DNA of 64,000 bases from Acidobacteriota bacterium (GTDB lineage Bacteria; Acidobacteriota; Terriglobia; Terriglobales; Acidobacteriaceae): NCBI GenBank assembly GCA_013289685.1, contig JABCZL010000001.1:313838-377837 (forward strand), in the 5' to 3' direction. Both the position numbers and the translations under genes were made by a program. Positions 24,071 to 33,820 of the stretch are shown in pieces. Positions within the stretch are counted from its first letter, which is position 1; each line of letters begins with the position of its first letter. The notes below the pieces were generated by a model that was given only the letters and a program-made list of their open reading frames with translations, made no database searches and had not been told where the DNA came from.

Positions 24071-26482
24071 TTACTCGTATCTCAACGCCACCATAGGATC
24101 GACCTTCGTCGCGCGGTGGGCGGGGATGTAACATGCGGCTACATTCGTCAGGAGCAGCACAAGAGCAACTCCGACATAGGTAAGGGGATCGGTTGACGTC
24201 ACTCCAAATAGCAAACCAGCCATAGCTCTAGCTGCCGCCAGCGCAGCGATTGTGCCCGCAGTGATTCCGGCGAGTGCCTGCCACAATCCTTCTTTCATCA
24301 CCAGGATCAGGACATCCTGGCGCTGTCCACCGAGCGCGATCCGTACGCCGAATTCGCGGGTTCGTTGGCTGACGGAATACGCGATCGCGCCATAGAGGCC
24401 GACTGCAGACAGCACCAACGCCAATGTGGCGAAGGCTTCCATCAGCACAAGACTCAGGCGTCTGGTGGCAAGAGTCTGAAGCGCAATGCTATCCATCGTT
24501 CGTATTTCATTGATCGGCTGGTCCGACTTGATCGCGTGTACGCGCTCCCGCAAAGATCCGGCTACGTTGATCGGGTCCCCTGTGGTGTGAACGAAAAGGT
24601 GCATGCCGGCAAACACGTGATGAGTCGGATCCTGCAAGAAGGGCATGTACAGCGCCGGTTCGGGTGATACATCCAACCCTCGTTGTTTCACGCTCTCCAC
24701 GACGCCAACGACTTCCCGATACCGGGCAACTACATTACCGTCACGGCCGGGGCCTACGTAGTTGACTGCGAAACGCTTGCCGATTGGATCTTGGCCGGGC
24801 CAGTATGTCCGCGCCATGGCTCGGTTCACTATTACGACCGCTGGCGCGGCCTCGTCATCGTGGGACGTAAACCATCGACCTCGCAACAGCGGCGTTCCCG
24901 TCGCGCGAAAAAAATCGGTGCTGATCCAACAGGCATCGGTAGTCGGCACGTTTTTGGGATCTACGGGGCGATCATTGAAAGTTAGAGTCGCCGTGGGAGC
25001 CCAATTTGCCGGCACACAATCGCTCACGCCGGTTGCCTGTACTCCAGGTAGAGATGACACCGACTCCAGAACCTGCTTGTAGAAGGTCGCGCCTGCGGCG
25101 TCGTAGTAATTCGTGCGTAAATAAGTCTCGAGCAATTGCTCGGGCCGGAACCCAGGGTCGGATCGCGCTGCCAGCCGAAAGCTGCGAAACAGTAGTCCCG
25201 CACCCACCAACAGTACCAATGCAAGTGCAACCTCGGACGCGATCAACAACTGCAAACCTCGTCGGCTCGATCTCCCGACTTGTCCCCGTCCTGATTTGAG
25301 GGCGGTAGTGACATCAAGTCGCGAGAAGACTGCCGATGGTCCCCAGGCCAGAAGCAAACTGACAGAAAACGTTAGCAGCAGCGCAATTCCCAATACCGGG
25401 GCATTGACGTGGATGGAATGGTTCCGCGGCAAGTTGCCAAAATTCAAGCTCGTGGTCAGTCTCACTCCCCATACTGCCAAAGCCACTCCCAAGGCTCCCC
25501 CGATTACACTGAGGAGCAGATTCTCAGCGATCAGTTGCTGCAAAATGCGCTTGCGAGTAGCGCCGAGGCCAAGCCTCACGGCTATTTCCGGCTGCCGCTT
25601 TTCGCTTCGGGCCAGCAGTAAGCCCATCACGTTCACGCAGGCGATCAGAAGAACCAGGCCTACGGCGGCAGCAATGATGTCTAGCTCAGCCCGCACCTGA
25701 CCAACGAGTTCGTCCTTCAGCGGCACGAGTTTGATTGCCGAAGTTGAGGATGCCCCGGGCGCTCGCCGCAAGATCGCCGTCAAATCCTGCTCCGCCTGTG
25801 CGCGGCTTACTCCAGGCTTGGTGCGACCAATCACTGTAAGGAATTTGTTTCCTCGTAACCGCATCCAAGCAAAGTCAGGAATGACCTTTGCCCAGATATC
25901 GGTATCCGGAAACAGGTCTGGGATTGATGGCATTACTCCGATGACGGTCTGGGCCCCTCCGCTGAGGTTCAGGGCACGTCCCAGCACATGCGGGTCGCTG
26001 TCGAGCTGTTGCCTCCAGAAGCGCTCTGAAATGACGACCTGGACTCCGTCCGTGTGGTACTCCTCCGGGGTGTATAACCGGCCGAGGAGCGGCTGTACTC
26101 CCAGCATTGGAAAGAAGTCGTATGAGATGCCTGTGCAGATTACGTTTCGTGGCTCGCCTTGCCCGGTCAAGCTGTACGTGAAGTGGGGGAGCAGTTCGGC
26201 TAGGCCATCAAAAGACCGGCTCTGTTCCTTGTAGTCCTGAAAATCGGGCCCAGACGCGCCGGTCTTGATTGATTTCTCTTCCTGCGACTCTGCCCACACG
26301 GCAAAGAGATGGTCGGGGTCGTGAAATGGCAACGGCCTAAGGAGCACGCCTTGAATTACGCTGAAGATGGCCGTATTCGCGCCAATGCCCAGAGCCAGAG
26401 TGACGATCGCCACTACCGCGAATCCTGGACTCTTGCGCAACTGGCGCAACGCGTAGCGAACATCTTGGATTAGGCCAGTCAT
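24071..26482 (-). CDS. ADOP-type ABC permease, array copy 6
   Basis: An 803-residue double FtsX/MacB permease with the standard start [20 protein letters not shown] and TM1 [16 protein letters not shown]. The first core has VVISERFWRQQLDSDPHVLG, the mid-protein helix is ASEVALALVLLVGAGLLFRS, and the end is [17 protein letters not shown]. The base composition here looks slightly less GC-rich and less codon-biased than in neighbours, judged by eye only. The gap to the previous permease is 10 bases, and a purine-rich AGAGA element lies ahead of the ATG. Confidence 0.93.
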   Translation of the reverse strand: MTGLIQDVRYALRQLRKSPGFAVVAIVTLALGIGANTAIFSVIQGVLLRPLPFHDPDHLFAVWAESQEEKSIKTGASGPDFQDYKEQSRSFDGLAELLPHFTYSLTGQGEPRNVICTGISYDFFPMLGVQPLLGRLYTPEEYHTDGVQVVISERFWRQQLDSDPHVLGRALNLSGGAQTVIGVMPSIPDLFPDTDIWAKVIPDFAWMRLRGNKFLTVIGRTKPGVSRAQAEQDLTAILRRAPGASSTSAIKLVPLKDELVGQVRAELDIIAAAVGLVLLIACVNVMGLLLARSEKRQPEIAVRLGLGATRKRILQQLIAENLLLSVIGGALGVALAVWGVRLTTSLNFGNLPRNHSIHVNAPVLGIALLLTFSVSLLLAWGPSAVFSRLDVTTALKSGRGQVGRSSRRGLQLLIASEVALALVLLVGAGLLFRSFRLAARSDPGFRPEQLLETYLRTNYYDAAGATFYKQVLESVSSLPGVQATGVSDCVPANWAPTATLTFNDRPVDPKNVPTTDACWISTDFFRATGTPLLRGRWFTSHDDEAAPAVVIVNRAMARTYWPGQDPIGKRFAVNYVGPGRDGNVVARYREVVGVVESVKQRGLDVSPEPALYMPFLQDPTHHVFAGMHLFVHTTGDPINVAGSLRERVHAIKSDQPINEIRTMDSIALQTLATRRLSLVLMEAFATLALVLSAVGLYGAIAYSVSQRTREFGVRIALGGQRQDVLILVMKEGLWQALAGITAGTIAALAAARAMAGLLFGVTSTDPLTYVGVALVLLLTNVAACYIPAHRATKVDPMVALRYE

Positions 26483-26492
26483 CGGGATCTCT

Positions 26493-28940
26493 TTACTCGT
26501 ATCTCAGCGCCACCATAGGATCGACCTTCGCGGCGCGGCGGGCCGGCCAGTACGCCGCAAACAACGCCACGCCGAGCAGCAGCACAGCCACCAGCGCCGT
26601 CGTAGGTACATCGAAGCGGCTGACGTGATAGAGGCTCGCCTGCAGCAGTCGAGTAGCGAGAAACGACAGCGACAGCCCCAGCCCGCAGCCCGCCAAGCCA
26701 ATTCGCGCCGCGCGTCTCAGCACCTGCCAGTAGATGCTGCTCCGCTCCGCTCCCAGAGCCATGCGCACTCCAAACTCACGCGTGCGTTCGGCAACCAGGC
26801 ACGAGATCACTCCAAACAATCCGATCGCGGCCAGCACCAGCGCAATCACGGCAAAGCCGCCCAGCAACAGCACGGTAAAACGTCGCTGCGCCAACGACTC
26901 CGCGACCAGGCTCGTCAAAGTCGTGGTGTTGTAGACGGGCAGGTCTTTATCGACAGACCACACTTGCCGCTGCACTTCCTGGAACAGACCCTGCTGGAAC
27001 AAGCCCTGCTCTGACCGGTCGCCGCGCAATACGAAAGCGGTGCGCTCGGCGGCTCCACTCTCCACTTGAAACATGGAGTCGTAGATCATCGGGGGCGGAT
27101 CGGCATCCAGTGCTGAAATGTGGACATCGCCAGCGATGCCCACAATCGTGAACAACGCACGGTCTCCCCACTGAAAACGCTGACCAATCGGATCCTGGCC
27201 GGGGAAATACTGCTTCGCCAGCGTCTCGCTGACAATCGCCACATTCGTCGTGTCATTACGATCCTGCTCAGTGAAATCCCTTCCCCTCAGCAGAGGAATC
27301 CCCATGGCGCGGAAGTAGCCCGGACCGACCAGCGAATTCTCCGCGAAGTGATAGTCGTCGGCAGCGGCATGCTCCAGCCGGAACCCGATCTGCCGCGCGT
27401 CGCTCAGTGGAAGATGGCTGGCGGCGGCTACGGTCGTTACACCCGGCAGATGAGAAAGACGGTCAAGGATCTCCTTCTGCGCAGCCTGACGCTTCGCCGG
27501 ATCGGGATAACGGCTGCGATCGAACAAGGTTCTGACCACGAACCCGCCGCTAGGATCGAAGCCGAACGGAGAGTCCAGCAATCGCACGAAGCTGCGGAGC
27601 AACAGGCCACCGGCCATCAGCAATACCAGGGCGGCAGCAATTTCGGTCGTGGCCAGGGAATTTTGCAGTCGCTGACCGGCCCAGGCTGGTCCAATCTGCG
27701 ACTTCTCTTGAAGCGACGCACCCGGCGAAACTTGGGACATCCTCCACGCCGGGATGACGCCAGAGAGAATCGCCGTCACCAGAGAAAGCGCCAGTGCGAC
27801 CAGAAGAACCAGCGGGTGCAGCATCACATCGTGCAAGCGTGGCACGTCGCTGGGACCAAAACGCCTGAGCCCAGCTACTACCGCCTCTGCCACGAGAATG
27901 CCGCAAGCGGCGCCGCACAGCGAGAGCAGCGCACTCTCCAGCAGGCACTGCCGCACGATCCGGCCGCGGTCTGCACCGACTGCGCAGCGGATCGCCATCT
28001 CATGGCCTCGTTGATTGCCGCGCGCCAGCAGCAGGTTGGCAACGTTGGCGCACGCGATTAGAAGCACACACGCAACCGCCAAGATCAACAGCGTCACCAG
28101 CGGCCGCGCCTTCTCCACGGCATGCGCCGCAAAAACATACGTGCGCGGCTCGACCCGAATCGTCCCCGAATAGCCGTACTGCTTCATGAAATCGGCGGCG
28201 ATGTTCTCCATATCAGCCCGCGCCTGCTCACGCGTGACACCCGCCTTGAGCCGGCCGACCAGACCTACGCCAAATTCCATGGTGCGATTCTCAGGGCTCA
28301 GCTGGTTGGGCGAGAACGCGATCGGCACCCACAAGTCGGCCATCTCAGACAGCGGCGCTCCATCGAATGGAAAACGGAAAGAGGGCGGCATCACGCCGAC
28401 CACAGTGTAGGAGTGCTCATCGAGCTTGACGGTCTTGCCCAGAATGTTCGGATCGCGGCCATATTCATGCTCCCACAGCGCGTGCGAAAGCACGACCACA
28501 TTACCTGCCCCGTACCGGTCTTCGTCCGCTGTGAACGCACGTCCCAACTCGGGCAATACCCCTAGGAGTGGGAACGCCGATGCTGACACGCTCGCCGCAT
28601 TGATGCGCAGCGGCTGGCCCGCGCCCGTCAGATTGAAGCCTGCGCTTTCGTAGGCAGCGACCTGAGAAAAAGAGTGATTGCGATCTCGATAATCCTGATA
28701 CTCCCCGGCCGCGACTCCAACCTCATCTGCCGACATTCCCGGCAGGGTCTCAGTGACCTGGACCAACCGCTCCGGCTGCTGGTAGGGCAGTGGCTGCAGA
28801 AGCACCGTGTCGACCACGCTGAAGGTCGCAGTACTCGCCCCAATACCGATGGCCAACGTCAGGACAGCGATCGCCGTGAACCCGGGGTTCTTCCCCAGCA
28901 TCCGCCAGCCGTATCGAATGTCCTGCACCACACTCTCCAT
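26493..28940 (-). CDS. ADOP-type ABC permease, array copy 5
   Basis: An 815-residue double FtsX/MacB permease. It starts [20 protein letters not shown], and TM1 is in [16 protein letters not shown]. The first core contains [20 protein letters not shown], and the central helix region is [20 protein letters not shown]. The second core carries a longer loop with a near-duplicate [13 protein letters not shown] (about residues 620-640). The end is [17 protein letters not shown]. The gap to the previous permease stop is 9 bases, with GAGGTGATCCG before the ATG. It shows the same fold as its neighbours with no ATPase domain. Confidence 0.93.
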   Translation of the reverse strand: MESVVQDIRYGWRMLGKNPGFTAIAVLTLAIGIGASTATFSVVDTVLLQPLPYQQPERLVQVTETLPGMSADEVGVAAGEYQDYRDRNHSFSQVAAYESAGFNLTGAGQPLRINAASVSASAFPLLGVLPELGRAFTADEDRYGAGNVVVLSHALWEHEYGRDPNILGKTVKLDEHSYTVVGVMPPSFRFPFDGAPLSEMADLWVPIAFSPNQLSPENRTMEFGVGLVGRLKAGVTREQARADMENIAADFMKQYGYSGTIRVEPRTYVFAAHAVEKARPLVTLLILAVACVLLIACANVANLLLARGNQRGHEMAIRCAVGADRGRIVRQCLLESALLSLCGAACGILVAEAVVAGLRRFGPSDVPRLHDVMLHPLVLLVALALSLVTAILSGVIPAWRMSQVSPGASLQEKSQIGPAWAGQRLQNSLATTEIAAALVLLMAGGLLLRSFVRLLDSPFGFDPSGGFVVRTLFDRSRYPDPAKRQAAQKEILDRLSHLPGVTTVAAASHLPLSDARQIGFRLEHAAADDYHFAENSLVGPGYFRAMGIPLLRGRDFTEQDRNDTTNVAIVSETLAKQYFPGQDPIGQRFQWGDRALFTIVGIAGDVHISALDADPPPMIYDSMFQVESGAAERTAFVLRGDRSEQGLFQQGLFQEVQRQVWSVDKDLPVYNTTTLTSLVAESLAQRRFTVLLLGGFAVIALVLAAIGLFGVISCLVAERTREFGVRMALGAERSSIYWQVLRRAARIGLAGCGLGLSLSFLATRLLQASLYHVSRFDVPTTALVAVLLLGVALFAAYWPARRAAKVDPMVALRYE

Positions 28941-28949
28941 CGGATCACC

Positions 28950-31373
28950 TCACTCGTAGCGCAACGCCACCATGGGATCGACCTTCGTCGCGCGATACGC
29001 CGGTATGTAGCTGGCGACGAAGGCGGTGGCAGTCAGTGCAACCGAAACCACGGCGAACGTCGTTGGATCGGTAGGTCTCACACCGTAGAGCATGGTGGTC
29101 AAGAAGCGGGTCAGCGCCCAGGCTCCCGCCGCGCCGAGTCCGACTCCTGCGAGCGTCAGCGCCATGCCCCGCGCGATCACCAGCCACAGCACTTCCTGCC
29201 GTCCAGCTCCCATCGCCATACGAATTCCGATTTCCCGCGTGCGTTCCACCACGCTGTTCGTCATCACTCCATAAACTCCAACCGCGGCCAGAGCCAGCGC
29301 CAATCCAGCGAACCCAGCCAGCAGAACCATCAGCACACGTTGCGGAGCGATCGACTCGGCAACTAACTGATTCATGCTCATGACATACGACAAAGGCTGA
29401 TCTTTATCGACCGACCACACGACCCGCTGCACCCCGTTGGCCAGGTTCAGCGGATTCGAGAGCGAGGTGCGAACCACAAAACACATCAGCGACGCCAGTG
29501 CTTGCTGGTAGGGCACATAAACCTGAGCGGTTGCATCTGTACTCGCCCCGAAATGGCGTACGTCGCCGACCACTCCCACGACTGTGCGAGGCGTCTTCTC
29601 GTACTGCAGAGTAATCTGTTCGCCGACGGGATTTTTGTTTGGCCAATACTGCTGTGCCAGGGACTGGCTGACCACCGCGACCGGCTGGCCGCTGGTCGAG
29701 TCCTGCTCGGTGAAGGTTCGTCCCCGGAGGGTTGCGATTTCCATGGTGGAGAAATAGTCCGGGCTGGCCGGGCTCCACACGACAGGAGGACTCGTGGCGA
29801 GGTTTTCCGCTGCTCTCCCGGCGATGGTGAAGGTTCGGACTCCGTACCACCCACTCAGCGGAAGGAAGGTAACGCTGCCCACCGAGCGCACTCCAGGCAG
29901 GGTTCTAATTCCGTTCAGCACCTGATCTGTAAACCTTCTCTGCTGCGGTTCGGTCGCGTACTTCGCCTCGGGCAGTGTGATTCTGAACGTCAGAACGCCA
30001 TCCGAGCTGAAACCCGATTTCCTTCCCATCAGATCGACGAAGCTCCTGACCAGAAGCCCCGCTCCAACCAACAGGACCAGGGACAAAGCCACTTCGGAAA
30101 CGACCAGCGTGCTGCGGTAAGCTCCGTTGCGCGGGCCGCGGGAACTTCGACTGGCATCTTGCAGAGACTCGCGCAAACTGATGCGCGAGCGCAGCGCCGG
30201 GGCCAGGCCAAATAACAATCCGGTCAGCAGCGAAACCACCAGCGCAAACCCAAGGACTCTGCCTTCAATCGGAATGCTATCCACGCGAGGGATATTTAGA
30301 TTTGAAACGGTGGGAGGAAACATGCGGACCAGCATGTTGACGCTCAAGGATGCCAGGAACACGCCTAGCGCGCCCCCCACCAAACCCAACAGCATGCTCT
30401 CGATGACGAACTGCCGGACCAGCCGCAACCGGCTCGCGCCCAGCGCAGTGCGCACTGCAATTTCGCCTCGCCTCCGGGCCGAACGCGCCAGCAGCAGATT
30501 CGCGACGTTGGCGCAGGCAATTAGCAACACAAAACCTACGGCCCCCATCAGTGCCAGTAATGCAGGGCGGATATCCCGTGTGGCCTCCTCCTCTGCAGAG
30601 ACAAGATGGGCACCCTGCCCCTCGTTCGTATCGGAATGCAATGCCGCAATGCGCGCGGCAATCGTGGCGGTCTCGGCTTGCGCCTGTTGCAGGGAAACTC
30701 CCGGTTTCAGCCGCGCCCACACTCGCAAAAAGCGTGCACTTCGATCATTCAATGTTCCCGGCGGAATTACGATCGGGGTCCACAGATCATTGTCACGATC
30801 CGGGTAGTAAAAGTCTGCCGGCATCACTCCGATGACGGTGTAAGGCTCACCATTCAAGGTGACAGCGTTCCCCAAAACTCCCGGGTTGCCGCCAAATCGC
30901 CGTTGCCACAAGCGATAGCTCAGCACCACAACGTGGTCGTGTCCGGGAGCATCTTCTCCTGCCGAAAAAGTGCGCCCTAGAATCGGATCCGCTCCCAACA
31001 GGCCGAAGAAATTAGCCGACAACTGGTACCCGAGCAGCGACTCAGGATCGCCGGCATTGGTCAGGTTGTAGACCTGATCGGTCGACGAGCCAATCTCTTC
31101 AAATGCGCGGCTTTGATTACGCAGATCCTGAAGGTCGCCCGGAGAAATGGCGTCTACATCAATACCCTTCTTCGGATTCGTGCCCCAAATCTTGACGAGC
31201 GCGGCAGCGCTCCTGTACGGAAGAGAATGCAACAGGACGGTATTAATCACGCTGAAAATCGCCGTGTTCGCGCCAATCCCCAGCGCCAGGGTGATGACCG
31301 CAACTGCGGCGAACCCCGGACTCTTGCGCAACTGGCGCAACGCGTAGCGAAGATCTTGGAGTATGCCAGCCAT
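28950..31373 (-). CDS. ADOP-type ABC permease, array copy 4
   Basis: An 807-residue double FtsX/MacB permease, close to the family consensus: [22 protein letters not shown]1 [36 protein letters not shown] in the first core, EVALSLVLLVGAGLLVRSFV in the middle and [17 protein letters not shown] at the end. The frame is open to 31445, but that extension is the out-of-frame tail of the preceding permease gene. The ATG at 31373 has AAGGAG six bases upstream and aligns with the paralogues. It starts 10 bases after the previous stop, consistent with translational coupling. Confidence 0.93.
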   Translation of the reverse strand: MAGILQDLRYALRQLRKSPGFAAVAVITLALGIGANTAIFSVINTVLLHSLPYRSAAALVKIWGTNPKKGIDVDAISPGDLQDLRNQSRAFEEIGSSTDQVYNLTNAGDPESLLGYQLSANFFGLLGADPILGRTFSAGEDAPGHDHVVVLSYRLWQRRFGGNPGVLGNAVTLNGEPYTVIGVMPADFYYPDRDNDLWTPIVIPPGTLNDRSARFLRVWARLKPGVSLQQAQAETATIAARIAALHSDTNEGQGAHLVSAEEEATRDIRPALLALMGAVGFVLLIACANVANLLLARSARRRGEIAVRTALGASRLRLVRQFVIESMLLGLVGGALGVFLASLSVNMLVRMFPPTVSNLNIPRVDSIPIEGRVLGFALVVSLLTGLLFGLAPALRSRISLRESLQDASRSSRGPRNGAYRSTLVVSEVALSLVLLVGAGLLVRSFVDLMGRKSGFSSDGVLTFRITLPEAKYATEPQQRRFTDQVLNGIRTLPGVRSVGSVTFLPLSGWYGVRTFTIAGRAAENLATSPPVVWSPASPDYFSTMEIATLRGRTFTEQDSTSGQPVAVVSQSLAQQYWPNKNPVGEQITLQYEKTPRTVVGVVGDVRHFGASTDATAQVYVPYQQALASLMCFVVRTSLSNPLNLANGVQRVVWSVDKDQPLSYVMSMNQLVAESIAPQRVLMVLLAGFAGLALALAAVGVYGVMTNSVVERTREIGIRMAMGAGRQEVLWLVIARGMALTLAGVGLGAAGAWALTRFLTTMLYGVRPTDPTTFAVVSVALTATAFVASYIPAYRATKVDPMVALRYE

Positions 31374-31383
31374 CAGAATCTCC

Positions 31384-33807
31384 TTACTCGTAGCGCAATG
31401 CCACCATGGGATCGACCTTAGCCGCACGCCATGCCGGCACCGCACACGCGATCATCGACACGGCCCCGAGCAGCACAATCACGCCGAAGTATGTGAGCGG
31501 GTCGAGGGGCGATATCCCGAAGAGCAGAGCGGCAATAGCCTGGCTCGCCGCCGCAGCCCCGAAAAGTCCGAGCACAATGCCGATCGCTGTAAGCCTCATC
31601 CCCTGCCGAAGTACCAAAACGAGGATGTCGCCACGAGACGCGCCCAGAGCCGATCGCACTCCGATCTCGCGCGTTCGCTCCGTGACGCTGCCAGACAGGA
31701 CGCCATAGATGCCGGTCGCCGCCAATATCAATGACACCAGACCAAATGCCTCGAATAAGATCAGCACAAAGCTTCGCTCGGCTGCCGACGCGGCGAGCAG
31801 GCTCTCCATGGTGGCAACGCGAACGATCGCCTGATCCTTGTCCACCGACCAGATCGCGTTCTTAATGGCCGGGGTAAGTGAGGCCACGTTGCCGCTTGCG
31901 CGGACTACCAGCGACAGCGTGCCGTCCGCCCAATGCCACTGCGTAGTCGAGGTGTACACTGCATCGGATTCGCTCAGGGCCAGTGACATCTGTTTAACGT
32001 CAGAGATCACGCCAACGATTGTGAAAAAAGGCGAGTCAACCGGACCGATGCGAACACGTTTTCCGATGGGGTCTTGATCAGGGAACCGGCGCTTCGCTAG
32101 CGACTCGCTGATCAAGATCGCGCGGGGAGCCTCAGCCGTATCCTGAGCGTTCAGAAGACGGCCGCGGCGCAGTGAGACACCAAGAGTTGAGAAATAATCT
32201 GGCGTCACAGCGTATCGAAACACGGGGTAACCGGCTCGGGGATCGTCATTTTCGAATCGCGCGCCGTAAACGTCCGAGTCGCCACTCAACGGCAGCTGGC
32301 TCGTAAATGCCGCCGCCGTGACCCCTGGAACCGCCCGCACCGCGTCGAGGGCCTGGGCGAAGAACTGATGACAAACGCGGTCATCGTCGTAGCGGCGTCC
32401 GTAAGTTTGCACTTGCATGGTGAGCACGCCTGATCCGTCAAAGCCCGGTGAGACGGCGAACAGCCGCCGTAAACTGTGTAGCAACAGTCCCCCGCTCACC
32501 AGCAGAACCAGCGCAAGCGCGACCTCGGCGACGGCGAACATGCGGCGGGTCAACTGATGAGTTCCAGCCGTACGCTGCGAGTTTTCCTGCACTCCCACAT
32601 GCAGGTCGCCGCGCGAGGCGTGCCGTGCAGGAATCAATCCAACAACTAGGCCAATCATGGCCGTAATGCCGAGCGCGAAAGCGAACACCGTGCCGTCGAC
32701 GCGGATCGCATCCACCCGCGGAAGCTCGGGAGGACTGAGCGCCACCAGTGCGCGTGTACCCACCTGCGCCACCATCAATCCGACGGCGCCGCCCAGAACG
32801 GCCAGCAGCAGACTCTCTGTGATCAGTTGACGGACCAGTCGCGATCGTCCCGCTCCCAGCGCTATGCGCAGGGAGAATTCACTGCGGCGCTGCGCGCTCC
32901 GCGCCAGCAAAAGATTCGTCACATTCACGCAGGCGATCAAGAGCACCAGCATCACCGCCCCGAAGACGGCGAGCAGCGCGGGCTTCACGCCGCGAGTGAC
33001 TTCATCTTGCAAGGAGTTCACGATGAGCCCGTGCGCCAGCGACACAAAACTGGGCCGCGGAAATTCCGGCACGGGCGTGTGCGCGATCCAATTCAGATCG
33101 CCCCGGACTTGTTCCATGCTGACGGCGGCCCGCACCCGCCCCACCATTCGCAAGTGATGTCCCCATTCCCGCGAATCGATCGCAGCAATATTTCCGGTGT
33201 CGTATTGCAAGGGCGACCAGACTTCGGCTTCGGGAGCGAGAATATTGTGGAACGTGCGCGGCATGACGCCGATCACGGTGTAGCTCTCGCCGTCGAGCTT
33301 GACCTGCTGTCCGATGATTGTGATGTCGGCGCCGAAACGCCGCCGCCACAGCCCGTCGCCAAGGATCACCACTTTCGGCCCGTGGAGCACGTCGTCCGCA
33401 GCCTGGAAGCCTCGTCCCAGCGCCGGTGTTATTCCCAGTGTCCGCAGATAGCCGGCACTCACCTGCTGCCCATCGAAGCGCTCCGGCTGCTCTCCGCCCG
33501 TGAGCGTCGGTTGCCACGGCTTCACCACCGCGATCGCGTCGAGCGTGCGGCTCCGTTCCGCCAGTTCGCGATAGGTGTGGAAGGTCTGGGGAATCCGCGA
33601 TCCATCTTCCCCGGCATACCAGATCATCATGATCCGGTTAGCAGTCGGGTACGGCAACGGCTCGAATAGGATCGGGTTGATCGTGCTGAAGATGGCGGTA
33701 GTGCCCCCGATGCCGAGCGCCAGGATCACGACCGCCGTGCAGGCAAACCCCGGGCTCTTGCGCAGCTGGCGCCACGCGTAGCGAATATCTTGCAGCAGTC
33801 CGGTCAT
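31384..33807 (-). CDS. ADOP-type ABC permease, array copy 3
   Basis: An 807-residue double FtsX/MacB permease. It starts [20 protein letters not shown] with TM1 in ILALGIGGTTAIFSTIN, and the first core contains LGDGLWRRRFGADITIIGQQ. The central helix is EVALALVLLVSGGLLLHSLR, and the last bundle ends [23 protein letters not shown] precedes the ATG, which lies 13 bases after the stop of the upstream permease. It is the first of seven consecutive copies in the LWxRRF-type subgroup and follows two copies of the other subgroup. Confidence 0.93.
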   Translation of the reverse strand: MTGLLQDIRYAWRQLRKSPGFACTAVVILALGIGGTTAIFSTINPILFEPLPYPTANRIMMIWYAGEDGSRIPQTFHTYRELAERSRTLDAIAVVKPWQPTLTGGEQPERFDGQQVSAGYLRTLGITPALGRGFQAADDVLHGPKVVILGDGLWRRRFGADITIIGQQVKLDGESYTVIGVMPRTFHNILAPEAEVWSPLQYDTGNIAAIDSREWGHHLRMVGRVRAAVSMEQVRGDLNWIAHTPVPEFPRPSFVSLAHGLIVNSLQDEVTRGVKPALLAVFGAVMLVLLIACVNVTNLLLARSAQRRSEFSLRIALGAGRSRLVRQLITESLLLAVLGGAVGLMVAQVGTRALVALSPPELPRVDAIRVDGTVFAFALGITAMIGLVVGLIPARHASRGDLHVGVQENSQRTAGTHQLTRRMFAVAEVALALVLLVSGGLLLHSLRRLFAVSPGFDGSGVLTMQVQTYGRRYDDDRVCHQFFAQALDAVRAVPGVTAAAFTSQLPLSGDSDVYGARFENDDPRAGYPVFRYAVTPDYFSTLGVSLRRGRLLNAQDTAEAPRAILISESLAKRRFPDQDPIGKRVRIGPVDSPFFTIVGVISDVKQMSLALSESDAVYTSTTQWHWADGTLSLVVRASGNVASLTPAIKNAIWSVDKDQAIVRVATMESLLAASAAERSFVLILFEAFGLVSLILAATGIYGVLSGSVTERTREIGVRSALGASRGDILVLVLRQGMRLTAIGIVLGLFGAAAASQAIAALLFGISPLDPLTYFGVIVLLGAVSMIACAVPAWRAAKVDPMVALRYE

Positions 33808-33820
33808 CGTTCGCCTCCCA